A DNA stretch of 64,000 nt from Jacaranda mimosifolia (GCA_018894105.1 CM032133.1:13840501-13904500); one strand, 5' to 3'. Positions 11,403-22,833 are shown, counted from the first letter of the stretch. Numbers and translations are program-made. Notes: generated by a model from the letters alone, not told the origin.

Positions 11403-13199
11403 CAGAAGTTCAACTTAGAACCAAAGTATCATGAATCACACTTACACTTTCCCCACTTTCAATAAATTGATGTCAGCATTTCTATAAATACAATCTGCAT
11501 ATCTATATATTTATTGGACTTATTACCTCACGCGTCCCATGGTTTAGTCTATCTTCATCACTCGTTCTTGTCTGGGGTAAGGAACGGAAGGAAACAATAT
11601 AACAACATAAGTTCGAATGACTTAGTGAGATATTTTAGTAATAACAAGAGAGTGACAATTTTTCAAATATTATATAGGAAACAAGTAGAAGCACTAAAGC
11701 CTCTAGAAGTCATGAGAGAAGAGTTTAGTCAAAATTTTAGGAGATCCATCTCACCACCGTCCCATACTTGTTATGAGACTTCACAAAACTCACTGCCTAT
11801 TTACAGAGATTTAAATCTCAAATACAACCAAAGGGGTCGACTTGACATTTGAACAATTATTTGATTTTTATTATACATTCGAGCCTCAAAGCACAAGCAT
11901 CACGTATATCAATTACTTTTACAATCTTGCTGTTGGTGGTTCTCCTACCTTATCACTCCACTTTCAAAAATACGAAAATCTTTATCCCTCCAATTTTTAA
12001 GTGATCGGCTCAGACAATCAATCAATCGTTAGGCATAGCCAACCGCATGCCTTATCCAGCTCATAGACAACTACCTCTAGTTGGCTATGAGATAGGATTA
12101 TATGTACAGTTGGTATGAGTATCAACCAAAAGATCAGCCATCGTCGATCCGTTCCGCCGGGTCATCTTTCGAAGCCGATCCCAGGGCCCACCTCCAAAAG
12201 CATCAATTATATCCATGTTTATCATGTAACATGTCCAACATCATTTCAATTAACATTCCGATTTGCCGTGACAAACAAGCAATCAAGCAATTTATATCGA
12301 ACTCGTTTCAAGCTTATAGTCATATAGTCATGGCGCTAATAGAATACGTATTTCAAAATTTGTTTTCAGTTTTCCTAACACGATCGCCAATTTCAAGTAA
12401 AACGATATAAATAAAGTTCAATAGGAATCACAATCAGCATAAAGATGCAATGTGTGGTAAATTTCTCAACACATAGATTGAAAAAGATCAAACGACAAGG
12501 ACATATTAACAAGTATATATGTTCTTTTCCCAGTAAAGAATTCTCATACTATTAAGTATAAATTCACATGGAAAATGCAGAAGAAATCCTAGTTGTATGG
12601 TCGCTCAGGTCCTGGCTTCCTAGTCAAACCGAGAACTGTCATAAAATAACCTGAGTTATCATCTTATCAATCCTCTAAATCTTAAGTATAAATATAGTTA
12701 ATGTCTTTATCAAACTTAAGGTTATTCTGACACAATCCCGTTAGTCTCTGATTCAAATCTAAATACTTGAGATGATTAAATGTAGTAATTCTTGAGTGGC
12801 TATTCCCAACAAGCCCCATTCACCACTTCTCTTATTTTACAGTTCGTGATGAGGGTCCAGGTTCCTAAATCAGTTGGGTTTTATGAGTCTATCTGATCCA
12901 AATTGGATAATTCATTTTCGTTCTAACATTTATATAACTTAATCTTTAGATTAAGCTTAACTATATTTTGTTCCCAACATACTATATTATCGAGTCTAAT
13001 AGTATAATTTTAAATCAATCTTTCTTAATTTATTAAACTTAGAATTATAATCAATTTTGTTCAATATTTACAAATCAATCATCGTCTCAAGTGAAATTAC
13101 ATTTCAATAATTTTAATTTGATAAATATTGAATTAGAATTGTAAAAATCAATTGAATTAACATTCAATATGAAATTTACCCAATTGGATCCAATCGAGA
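11403..13199. other. Probable retroelement-derived sequence, unassigned
   Basis: This stretch is richer in GC and mixed sequence than its surroundings and has ORFs of 100-112 codons at 11514-11852 and 12102-12410, but no motif I recognise. It lies directly before an LTR-like 3' end at 14273, so it may be the upstream part of the same chromovirus-type remnant. That is inference only. Confidence 0.35.
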
Positions 13200-14273
13200 T
13201 TTAATCTCAAGCCGAAAATAGTCGAGACGAGTTCAGAATTTAATTATGTGCAAACTATCCAAAAACCATCACACGAGCCGCTGCCGGAAATGAGGACCAT
13301 GGCCACCATCAGGTGCGTCTTGTCAAGGCGAACAAAAGCCCCCAATCAATTAAAGAATAGGTGGCCATTTGCCTATTCAGTTGACCGTCCAAAGATTCTA
13401 CAACCCTAACGCCACCCTAGCTCCACCACGCTTTATTCTCTGCCATCGACCTCCAAAACTCAAGTTGAAACTATTAATTCACTCCTCTCATCGAGCCCGT
13501 CATTTCCACTCAAGCAATTTCAAGTTCCTATTACTGAAAGTGTAAAATCTGCCACCACCATCGTCTAACACCACCGTCACACCACCACCTCCAATTAATC
13601 CATCATTGGCTGTTATTACATCGAATTAACACCACCAACCCGCTGCTTGTCCGCCGTCGGCTTCAATTTTCGGCGATATACTCGACTGTTTTGGGATGTT
13701 TTTGGTATATATGGTTTTGTTCTTGGTGATGAGAAGGAGGCGTTTACGGCTTAAGTTCTGAGTTTTAGGGTCATTTTTCGATCAACCATGCGTGGGGTGG
13801 GTTTGGGGTTTCATTTTGAAAATTAAGTAAATTTTCGTCCTTCATTCTATGTATATGAGGTTACTTTCCAGACCTTCATTTCCCCCCAGAACTTGCCACC
13901 GTTTTCATTTGGGTCCGTAGGCTTTTAACCGCCTTATTTTTAGCCCCCATGTTCTACTTTGCCCCCCACAACTTTCAGCTTTTATTTATTCAACCCTTAA
14001 CTTCTAAAATTTCTAGCGATTAGGCCCTAGCCCCACTTTAACTTAATCCTTCTATATTTGGTCCTTTATACATTTACACTCAGTGATTACAATTTTAATC
14101 AATTAGGTCTTTGTATTATTTATATTTCAACACTCTTAACTCTTAGAAACTACAAATATTCCTAGTTAATATCATTATGGTTTTGTCAATAATTAATTTT
14201 CTTAATTTATGATTTATTTCATCGAGTTGTATTTTAATTTTAATAAAAAATTTGAGAAATTCGGGATGTTACA
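13200..14273 (+). mobile_element. LTR remnant, chromovirus (Tekay/Del)-like 3' end
   Basis: The tract ends GAAATTCGGGATGTTACA at 14273. This type of terminus is familiar from Tekay/Del-type Ty3/gypsy LTRs in plants. The preceding kilobase has the look of such an LTR: a C-rich leader with CCACCACC words, then AT-rich sequence. The LTR start was not located, no PBS follows, and only 18 bp separate it from the Tat LTR. The start coordinate is nominal. Confidence 0.4.
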
Positions 14274-14291
14274 CTTATAGTTTATTATATG

Positions 14292-15096
14292 TGATGAGGG
14301 TTCGATTTCGATGATGGATATGGATCTGGGTCTGAATCACGATCCGAGGTATTGATCTTCTGGATTGGTTTGGGATTGGAATCCTACAATCACAGCAAAC
14401 GTTAGGCTAGCCGAGTGGCCCTCGGCTTAGGCCCTCCGACGCTCAAGTCAGTATATATTCGACCTTTCTTAATCGAGCAGCGGAATATAGGGGCTTTTAA
14501 GTGTATGAGTGTATACCTGTGAGAGGCAAGGTTGAGGGGTTTTTATATTCTTCTCCCTTGTAGGAAATGTCAGGGAAGCCCTTGGCTTACCCCAGGGACC
14601 TCCAGCCTTCTACCGGGGGTAATTGGTCAATTCCCCCGTTTGAATATTGCCAGCTGGATGTCCTTTTATGCTGTAGGACAAGATGATACACTGTTGCGGC
14701 GTCTGCTGTGTCAGACGGTGAGGGGAGGGCATGCGCCATTAATGCGGAGGCGTGTTGCCAGTCAACGCATTTAATGCGGTGGCAGAGTACTGTGCAGAGC
14801 TCGACTTGAGAATCGACGAGAGGAGGGGTCGATAATGGTCTAGCCACTCCGAGGGCCATGGAGCGCCTTGTGGATTGGTCGAACAGGGTCGACGAGTCAC
14901 TTGGGTCCTGGGTCGTTGATTGGGTGTTGGGCCTCGCTGATTTGGGCCATTGTGGGCCATCCTATATCAATATGTAAATATGATGATATTATTTGCAAGT
15001 CAATTCCTTTATTACGTAAAAAGAAATTCCAAAAATAATTTATGAAAAATTATTTTTTATAACTCATAAAAATGAGAAAGGGTAGACAGTTTTTCA
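14292..15096 (-). repeat. 3' LTR of the Tat element
   Basis: On the minus strand it begins TGAAAAACTG and ends CCCTCATCA, so it has TG...CA ends. It is collinear with 22834-23637. Shared sequence actually continues four bases further (GTTT, to 15100) and then stops abruptly at a G-run. The ORFs called inside it on either strand are chance LTR reading frames. Confidence 0.85.
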
Positions 15097-16634
15097 GTTT
15101 GAAGGGGGGGTTTGACATTTCTCGAGAGTGGTTGGTGGGGCAGGTTGAGATACCAGGGAATCGCACCCCTACTTGGCCAAACACCTTCGTTAGGGATTTG
15201 GTCGGGTTTGGTCCCGTGGAGGCCACTGTGTTCCTCGAGGTGCAGCAGTTAGTGCTGGCTGGGTTGTCGCCAGCCCCTCTAAACTTTGTAGATGACTATG
15301 AGATAGGTAGATGAAATGTGTGCCATGCCTTGTTGTTTAGCTATTTTCATTTCTGTATTTGACATCTGCTGTGTTTGTTTTTGCAGACCGGGATGAGATC
15401 ATGAACCGCGCAAGGAGTAATGCACTGGCTCGCGCTGAAAGGAACCAGCAATGCAGGCAAGGCGCTGGGTCTCGACAAAAGTCTACAAGCCATGCCGACA
15501 AGCTGCGGCCCCCGCGCCATCCCCGACACCCTCACTTGGTCGAGTAGTAGCGGTCGCGGGTCGAGGAAAAAGACCCATGGTCGAACAGAGTGGGCCCCCG
15601 CCCAAAAAGATTGCTGCTGGAAAGGAAAAAGGGAAATCAAAGAGCGCGGGGTCGGGGATGCCGACGGGAAACGACCTCTTTGGGGATCGAGGTGCGGAGA
15701 CCTTATTCGGCTTGAGGAAGTTCCCGTCTCCTCGCTTCGGGTCGGACCCCAGCCTACTTCTAGACGACTCGTCCTATATGCACGGATCTGGGCCAACTGG
15801 GGTCGATCCCTTGAAATGGCTGTTGGCTGATCAGTTCCTGGCTGATTAGAAGAAGATAATGGGCCTGAGTCAGCCTGGGGCGCTTTGCGAGCTCGCGTAT
15901 CACGCGAACACGGTAAGATCCCATAGGCTGTGAAACTTATGTAATCGACTTTTCCCGCACGGGTAGTAATGACTTTTATGTTTCAGGTCAGGCAAATCGC
16001 CTATAATTTTTACAGCCGCTCTGAGTTGGCGTTCGCTGATCGTGAGTAGTTGGACACTGGCGGTGATGCTGAAACGTTGAAGGCCTAGCTGGAGTCAGCC
16101 CAACTGCGGCTCGAGGAGGTGCAGAAGGAGAATGCCAAATACGCCGAAATAATGGAGGCGAAAGACCAACAAGTCCTTCTAGCGGTAACGGAGCAGACAA
16201 AGATGGAGGCGAAGCTGAAAAAGCTCGAATTGGACATTCAGGTGGCCTACGAATCTGGTCGGGCAGCTAGTCGAAGCGAGCGCCTGGTCGAGGCCCGGAC
16301 AGAGTTCAAGCGAACAGTTCCGGAGATCCACAAGGAGGCGGTGCAACAGTTTATGGTGAGCCTCGCCTTTCAGGATGCGAGCGTGGTGCTGGCCTTGGAC
16401 GATGCCCGAAGTGCTTTTAATAAGGCCATTGCACAAATGCGGCACTTGGGCTATGCGGTCAGCGAGGAAGATCGCTCGAAGATGGGGCTTGCTTTCAACA
16501 AGCAGTTGCACCCAATTGGTGATGAAGAGGTCGACGAGGCCGAAAATGAGGTAGAGGCAGTGGAGGAGATCAACATGACTCCTGAAGAGAGGCGAAAGGC
16601 GGACCTCCAAAAGAGAGCGAAGGTGGTGGGTTGA
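15072..16634 (+). pseudogene. Spliced antisense ORF (aORF) of the Tat retrotransposon
   Basis: This plus-strand gene lies opposite to gag-pol, between integrase and the 3' LTR. Exon a (to 15306) encodes DISREWLVGQVEIPGN and ends DDYEI. A GT-AG intron at 15307-15386 joins it in frame to DRDEIMNRARSNALAR. Exon b carries basic, proline-rich sequence (SGPPPKKIAAGKEKGKSK). A second GT-AG intron at 15913-15986 joins HANT to VRQIAYNFYSRSELAF. The last exon (to 16634) is a long charged coiled coil starting LRLEEVQKENAKYAE. One frameshift near 15450-15540 and in-frame TAGs at about 15847, 16048 and 16087 disable it. The ATG at 15072 lies inside the LTR, so the true N-terminus is probably lost. Extra antisense ORFs are known in Tat elements, but their function is not. 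Two precisely phased introns argue that this was a real protein-coding transcript. Confidence 0.75.
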
Positions 16635-16911
16635 GAGTTCGAGTTCGTCGGCGACCTCGCCTATGAAATCTCCGAAGGCCAGGCTTACACCGCCTCTTTC
16701 TTCCCATCCGTCGAGCGGCTGTTTATGTCTTCTGCCGCTTGTCTCTCTCGCCCAGTCACTGCGGCAATGCTTGTTGCAATGGCACCGCCTGAACCTCCGT
16801 CTGCTCCTGCTGCCGCATTACCAATTTAAGGGTCTGGCAGTTCTAGCTAGGGCCTGTAATAATTGTTTTTTGTTTTGATGTACATGCCTCGTTGAGGCTT
16901 TTTGAGAATGA

Positions 16912-16917
16912 AATAAA
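16912..16917 (+). terminator. Candidate polyadenylation signal of the antisense ORF
   Basis: AATAAA occurs in GAATGAAATAAAGTTTGTTG, about 280 bp after the antisense ORF stop. It follows a T/G-rich stretch (TTGTTTTTTGTTTTGATG) resembling a plant 3' UTR. It is on the plus strand, the right one for the antisense transcript. Confidence 0.45.
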
Positions 16918-17331
16918 GTTTGTTGCCCTTCATCTGCCAGCTGTTCATTTTCGAACAGTGTTTTAAGCCATTGCAAGATAAGTTGAACTTTGTTGCCATT
17001 TATGATTAGCAAAGTGTAAATGGATTTGTCGATGGGGCTCGACTTCGAGCCTTCGCGGCTTTTTTACGAAGTGTGACGTTGACTTTGCGATCCTGCCTCA
17101 GGGGCTTCGATGCCACTTTGTTGAGAATTTTCGTCGACTGATGCATTTAAGCCTTTCGTCGACTACGGGATCGACTAAGATTCTACTGCGGTCGTCTCGT
17201 GCTTTTTAATCATAATGGAACTTGATTGTTCTTTAATCAATACAAAAGATGCCAATGAGCAGTTCATACAAAGAACTTTTTTAGATTTACCGCATTCCAT
17301 GGTCGAGGCAGCTCGCAACCTGCAGCATCCG

Positions 17332-18525
17332 CTAATCGATAGGCGTTGTTTTTAGACACTTTGATGATGAGTACGGTCCTTCCCACATCGGGTCAAGCTT
17401 GCCGACAGGCCTCGACACTTCCACTTTCTTTAAGACGAGATCACCCACCTTGAAATTTCGCGGACGTACCGATTTGTTATAGCGGTCCGCCATCTTTGAG
17501 CGGTTCGTCTGCATTATGTTGTAAGCCGCTAGGCGCTTCTTGTCTATAGTTATTAGGTCCAGTGCCCTCTTCGATGTATTTGCTGTTGGATTGTAATGGA
17601 TCACTCTAGCGGTGTGCTGGATTAGTTTTGACGGGACCACTGCTTCGGATCCATAAACTAGGCTGTAAGGGCTTTGACCTGTGGCTGTTTGAGGGGTGGT
17701 TCTGTAGGCCCAAAGGACTCCCGGGAGGTCGTCGGCCCAACTGGCTCCCGTCCCTGCTATTCGACTCTTAATATGATCGAGGACAGTCCTGTTGGTCACT
17801 TCGGTCTGTCCATTGGCTTGCGGATTTCCCACTGAAGTAAAGTGCTGCGTAATGCCTAAGGTCTCGCACCATCTTCTTGTGTTTTTGCTTTGGAATTAGG
17901 TGCCGTTATTTGAGATGAGGATTTTAGGCAACCCGAAACAACAAACAATATTCTTCCATATGAAACTCTTGATGGCCGCATCAGTGATCTTCGGGACTGC
18001 TTCAGCTTCTACCCATTTTGTGAAGTACTCAACGGCTACTATGATAAACTTCCGCTGGCCGGTGGTCTTTGGGAGCACGCCGACTATGTCGATGCCCCAC
18101 TGGTCGAATGGCCAAGCAATATCAACATTTGTCATTGGTGCGGCTGGTTGGTGTTGCATGTTCGAGTGTACATGACAAGATGGGCATTTCCTAGCAAAGT
18201 CAACATAATCCTTCAACAAAGTGGGCCAGAAATACCCATATCGCGTGATCTTATGTGCCAGGGACCGGCCTCCCAAGTGGTTACCGCAAATGCGTGCATG
18301 TATTTCCTGCAGCACTTCCTTCGCCTGGTCAGGATCTAAACATCTGAGCGGCGGTCCTGCGATTGATCTTCTGTACAACTGTCCGTGATCGTCCAGTGCA
18401 TATTTGGGCGCTAAGCCCTTCAATTTACTAGCCTGCTTTGCATCATCGGGTAAGGTACCTCGGCTGAAATAAAGCTTGATCGGGTGCTGCCAAGAATGGG
18501 TTGCGTCTTTGAGGCACCTGACCAA
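17332..18525 (-). pseudogene. Integrase of the Tat element
   Basis: The N-terminal zinc-binding domain is legible in ORF 17896-18525: H in EIHARICGNH, then CPSCH. The core has QWGIDIVG with the first catalytic Asp. The second catalytic block reads LISNNGT instead of the usual SDNGT, so that Asp is Asn, and a stop (TAA) follows immediately. The core resumes in ORF 17332-17832 with GNPQANGQTEVTNR containing the catalytic Glu. It ends with a KVGDLVLKKV-type C-terminal (GPY/F) segment with MWEGPYSSSK. The lost Asp and the stop make it inactive. A linker in another frame (18525-18769) connects it to the second RNase H. Confidence 0.9.
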
Positions 18526-18768
18526 ACTCGGGCCGAGGGCCGAGATGCAAGGTTCGTCGGCGACAAGAAATGTTATGGTTCTTTCTCTTGTGCCTTTCGT
18601 CGAGCTTGCCAGCTTGGAAAGCGAGTCTGCTCGCGTGTTTTCTGATCGGGGAACTTGGCTTAATGAAAAATCTCGGAACCTCTGCCGTAGCTGTCGGACT
18701 TATGCGAGATATTATGCCATTTTATGTTCTCTCGCGTCGAAGTTTCCCTCGACCTGCTCCGCGACCAA

Positions 18769-19100
18769 CTATGAATCGGTAAAGGCCGCTATCTTATCGA
18801 CCCCACGGTCTATGGCCATGCACATTTCTGCAATCAGTGCCTCATATTCAGCTTCATTATTAGTGACCGGGAAGTCAAGTTTTACTGCAAAATCATAGTC
18901 TTTGGGTAGCGGGGATCGGAGGGATACGCCTATTCCCCCTCCAGTAGATGTTGCGGACCCGTCAACATATAGGGTCCACCAAGGTGCGTCTTCCATCTCT
19001 TGAACTGGGAGATCGACTCTCTCGAGGATGAAATCAACTAGCACCTGCGCTTTTATTGCGGCTTGGGGTTGGAATTGGATGTCGAATTCCCCTAGTTAGA
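18769..19100 (-). pseudogene. Second (archaeal-like) RNase H domain of the Tat element
   Basis: The ORF at 18769-19044 reads WWTLYVDGSATSTGGGIGV, then TNNEAEYEALIAEM and AAFTDS. This is the RVT_3 type RNase H with the D, E and D positions present (YVDGS, NEAEYEAL, TDS). Having this domain in addition to the RNase H fused to RT is a hallmark of the Tat lineage. The frame is separated from the RT ORF by stops at about 19186 and 19100. Confidence 0.85.
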
Positions 19101-19188
19101 TAGCCCATTTCGTTAGTCGACCCGAAGTATCTGGTTTCGACAACACCTGCTTTAGCGGCTGGTTCGTTAGTACCACAATTGTATGGGA

Positions 19189-20292
19189 TTAGAAATAGGA
19201 CCGCAGTTTTCTTGCTGATGTGACTAGGGTCAGGGCGAACTTCTCGATCTCCAAATAGTTATGTTCGGGCCCCTGAAGGGCCTTGCTGCAATAGTAAACT
19301 GGATAAGGGTTTCCAGCTCTCATCGTTGTTAACACTGAACTGTTGGAAGCCGAAGAGACCGCCAGATATAACTGTAAAATTTCTCCGAGCTCAGGCTTGG
19401 CGAGGAGAGGTGGCGAAGAGAGGTGTTGCTTGAGGTCGATTAGAGCTTGGTCGCACTGCTTGTCCCATTTGAATCCCGCTTTCTTTGTATTTCTCAAGAT
19501 TTTGAAGAAAGGTAGGCTCTTGTCTGCCAGCTTAGCTATGAATCTGCCCAAAGCAATAATTCTGCCAACGAGGCGTTGGACTTCCCGAACGGTGCGCGGT
19601 GGAGCAATGTCAAGAACTGCTTGAATTTTCTGCGGGTTGGCCTCGATACCTCTCTGACTGACCATATATCCAAGGAATTTTCCTCTTTGAACCCCGAATG
19701 TGCAATTGTTGGGATTGAGCTTCATACCGAAAGCTCTTAGAATGGAAAATGTGTGGCTCAGGTCGACCAAGTGGCAGTCTGCTTTCTTTGTTTTCATAAT
19801 CATGTCATCGACATAAACCTCCATTGATTTCCCAATTTCATTATTGAACATGAAGTTAACTAATCTTTGGTAAGTTGCCCCAGCATTCTTAAGTCCAAAC
19901 GGCATAACTAGAAAGCAATATACCCCGTTGGGGACAACAAAAGCGGTTTTATCCCTATCCTCAGGTGCCATGAATATTTGGTAGTAACCTTGAAATGCAT
20001 CCATCATGCTAAGCAATTCGCAACCAGCCGTGGAATCAACAAGTAAATCAATACGAGGCAAGGGGTAAGGATCTTTAGGACATGCTTTGTTCAAATCTGT
20101 GAAATCATTACACATCCTCCATTTTCCCTCGCTCTTGGGAACGAGTACTACATTACAAAGCCAAGAAGGATATTGGATTTCTACAACATAACCAGCTTCT
20201 AGAAGTTTGCTAACCTCTTCCTCGATGATCTGTGTCCGCTCAGCATTGAAAGTTCTCTTCTTCTGTCGGATTGGCTTGTGGGCAGGGTCCAC
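19189..20292 (-). CDS. Reverse transcriptase with RNase H (Tat element)
   Basis: An uninterrupted 367-codon frame. RT fingers begin KKRTFNAERTQIIEEEV. LVPKSEGKWRMCNDFTDLNK and PYPLPRIDLLVDSTAG follow, and then the MMDAFQGYYQI block with one catalytic Asp. VMPFGLKNAGATYQRLVN comes next, then YVDDMI with the two palm aspartates (about residues 160-165). The connection (PPRTVREVQRLVGRI) leads into an RNase H-like end containing YYCSKALQGPEHNYLEIEK. It would copy the element RNA into cDNA within virus-like particles. The frame ends prematurely at LRSYF, and the gag, protease and integrase around it are broken. It is the best preserved part of the polyprotein but is not an independent gene. Confidence 0.92.
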   Translation of the reverse strand: MDPAHKPIRQKKRTFNAERTQIIEEEVSKLLEAGYVVEIQYPSWLCNVVLVPKSEGKWRMCNDFTDLNKACPKDPYPLPRIDLLVDSTAGCELLSMMDAFQGYYQIFMAPEDRDKTAFVVPNGVYCFLVMPFGLKNAGATYQRLVNFMFNNEIGKSMEVYVDDMIMKTKKADCHLVDLSHTFSILRAFGMKLNPNNCTFGVQRGKFLGYMVSQRGIEANPQKIQAVLDIAPPRTVREVQRLVGRIIALGRFIAKLADKSLPFFKILRNTKKAGFKWDKQCDQALIDLKQHLSSPPLLAKPELGEILQLYLAVSSASNSSVLTTMRAGNPYPVYYCSKALQGPEHNYLEIEKFALTLVTSARKLRSYF

Positions 20293-20370
20293 GTTGAACC
20301 TGTGGACAATGATGTCGAGGTCGACGCCCTGCAGATCGGCAGCTTTCCATTCGAAGACATCGATATTACG

Positions 20371-21144
20371 TTAGAGGAAGTCGACCATGAGGCACTCCAG
20401 TCGATCCCCCATATCAGCTCCGATCCTTGTTGTCTTGTCGGGGTTCCCTGGTTCGAGCTCAATTATTTTGAATTCTCCCGTGGGCTCGACTCTGGTGTCC
20501 TCCAACTTCCTCTTTTTCGATGAAGGTCCCTCATCGGGTTTCGCTACGGGGGTGTCCCCCAAGGGCTTCAATTCTGGTCTCTTTTTCTGCCCGCTGGAAT
20601 CCACCGAGATTGTGTAGCAGCGCCAGGCATCTTTGATATTGCATAAAAGCTCACCAACTCCCGCGGGGGTCGGGAACTTTATTTTCATATGGTATGTGGA
20701 TGCGATGGCTCTAAAGTCATTTAGGGCTGGTCGTCCAACAATGGCATTGTAAGCAAAGGGGGCATCGACCACTAAGTAGTTGATCATCAAAGTTCGGCTG
20801 CGATGTCCCTGCCCGAATGTAGTGGATAGGCTAATCGACCCTTCTGGTATAATTTTTGATCCCCCGAATCCAACTAGGGGAGTCCTGACTAGATCAAATT
20901 TCAGTTTGCCCAGGTTCATTCTGTTCAAGGTCGACAGGAATATAATGTTTGCCGAGCTGCCATTGTCGACCAACACCTTTCTCACCTCGAAGTTGGCGAT
21001 CTCAATGGCGACCACCATTGGGCAGTCGAGCTTTCGGTCTGCAGCCTGACCCTCGAGGTGGTCTAAATCTGCATCAGTGAAAGAGATCGGCTCGGTACTG
21101 GTTGCCAATTGGAACACTGTTTCGACCTTAGAAGGTTTGGTCAA
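20371..21144 (-). pseudogene. Aspartic protease region of the Tat element
   Basis: This 257-codon frame contains VRKVLVDNGSSANIIFL, the retropepsin flap-and-active-site region, with D-N-G-S where D-T/S-G is usual. It continues with LVGFGG, MINYLVVDAPFAYNAIVGR and LNDFRAIASTYHMKIKF, all characteristic of plant gypsy proteases. A charged tail with KKRKLEDTR links toward RT. The frame differs from the RT frame, so a shift or decay separates them. The protease would cut Gag-Pol into mature proteins; with the altered active-site triad I cannot say whether it ever worked in this copy. Confidence 0.85.
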
Positions 21145-21330
21145 GTCAAGTTGCCTCTGGGTTTACTTCCTTGCGTTTCGGGAGTCTCTTCCTGCAGGCC
21201 CCCCGGCAATTGTGTCGATGACACCTCGAATGGGAGGGTGGGTTTCATGGGCCGGTTTCTTTCCTTTGTCCTCCCGTCGCGGGCTGACCGACCTTTCTCT
21301 ACGGGGAGTCCGGTCGGTCGCCCCCTCTTC

Positions 21331-22794
21331 TCATCGAGCTCTCTCCTCGACAAAATTTTTCAAATGCCCATGCCTAATCAGCCTCTCGATCTCATCCTTC
21401 AAATTGAAGCAGTCCTTGGTGTCGTGCCCTTTTTGCTTGTGAAAATGGCAATACTTTCTGGACTTCTTCATAGCCTCAGTTTCTGTGATTTTTTGAGGCT
21501 TTTTAAGCATATTATCATGTTGTACAGCGAAGAGTACTTCCTTCCTCGGCATGGAGAGTAGGGTGTAGTCATGAAAACGTTTGATTGGGGAGCGGCGCCC
21601 CTCCCTGTTCTGCTTCTCCTCTTTCTCCTTGCCCTTTTTCTTGTTGGCCTCTATGCTGCCATATTTCATTTTGTTCATCTCCTCCTAAGTTATGTACCTC
21701 TCCGCGAGGTCGAGGAGCTCCTCCATTGTTCTTGGCTGCGCGCGTACCAAAGCATTGGCGCACTCCTTGTGCCTTAGTCCCAGAAACAGCACATCGATCA
21801 AAAATTCTATCCTTGGGCTGCCTATCTTCAACACCTCGGTGTTGAACCTGGTGAAGAAGTCCCGTAAAGACTAGCCCTCAGCCTGTTTTACTATGTGCAG
21901 GTGGGTATGCGGTAGCTTCGCCTTCCTCCTGCTGGCGAACTGGTGAAAAAACTTGTCACATAACTAGTCGTATGAGAAAATGGATGCCGGTTCCAACTTC
22001 ACGAACCAGTCTAAGGCCACGCCATGGAAAGTGGTCACGAGCATCTTTGCATGTATATACTCGTTATGCCCATGCTCAAACTGCATCAGATGCTCATTCG
22101 GGTCCGTGGAACCGTCATACCTCGGGAGCCCGGTGGGGATCTTCGCATCAATGGCAATGCGCTCATCGATGATTTCCTGGACAAAAGGGGAGTCGCGTTC
22201 CCTCCGGAATCTTGAAGGCATCTCCGGTTACATGGTCCTATCAGCATTCCTCTTCGAGAGTTCCTCCAGGCGCTTATTCAGCTATTGCACTTGGTGAGAG
22301 ACTTCTTCCCATTCTTGCTGGTCCTGGTTTTGCCTGCCTCTGGAACGCTCGGCCCTATCGCGCTGTGGGGCTCGAAGGGGCCGAACGTCGTGGTCTACGG
22401 AGTCTACCACCTCCTCCCTCGGCGGTGGGTGGGCTGCCTCCCTCGGATAACGGCCCAGGCTTCCTCATTTTCGGGATAGATGTCTAGGGGACTCCGATAT
22501 CTGTGCGTACTTTTCTGGCCGTGCCCTTTCCGGGCCTGCGGGCTGAGGTATGGCACTGGCCGCCGGCCCCGATTGCACAGCATGTCTATTCAGTGCGGCC
22601 GAGAGCTGGGCAGAAATCTGTGCTGAGATTTGCTCGCTGATGAGCTGCATCAGCTGGGGCATTGTGACAGTGACCACAGGTTCCGGCTGCATACTGGGTG
22701 CTTGCTCGTCTTGTCATTAGCTCTGGCGGGTGGCGGAAGAGCTAGATCTCCGGTTCTCCTCCCTCCCTGATGGGGCTCGCCTAGTGTTCACCAT
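21331..22794 (-). pseudogene. gag of the Tat element
   Basis: A likely start is the ATG at 22794 (MVNTRRAPSG), 40 bp inside the 5' LTR, followed by a stop after about 20 codons. Readable blocks are VVTVTMPQLMQLISEQI (22465-22692) and the capsid segment with LPRYDGSTDPNEHLMQFE (21964-22221). A frame with KFFHQFASRRKAK and LGLRHKECANALVRAQ follows. ORF 21331-21678 ends in the zinc knuckle CHFHKQKGHDTKDC. That C-H-H-C spacing is usual for Tat gag. Several stops split the gene. Confidence 0.85.
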
Positions 22795-22814
22795 TTCGAT
22801 AGAGGATTCCTGTT

Positions 22815-22832
22815 TCCCACAGACGGCGCCAA
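22815..22832 (-). other. Primer binding site of the Tat element
   Basis: Just inside the 5' LTR the minus strand reads TGGCGCCGTCTGTGGGAA. The TGGCGCC start is the usual complement of a tRNA 3' end in plant gypsy elements. It fixes the transcription direction as minus. Confidence 0.75.
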
Positions 22833-22833
22833 A

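Noticed and set aside
14400..14960. ORFs on both strands inside the left LTR, repeated in the right LTR
   Set aside because: They are conserved only because the LTRs are duplicates. They overlap on both strands and have no domain.
15347..16610. Minus-strand ORFs of 149 and 143 codons
   Set aside because: They are shadows of the GC-rich antisense ORF exons; the plus frame has splice sites and coiled-coil character.
21077..22487. Long plus-strand ORFs across gag and protease
   Set aside because: They are shadows of the minus-strand Tat gag and protease, which have a zinc knuckle and an active-site motif.
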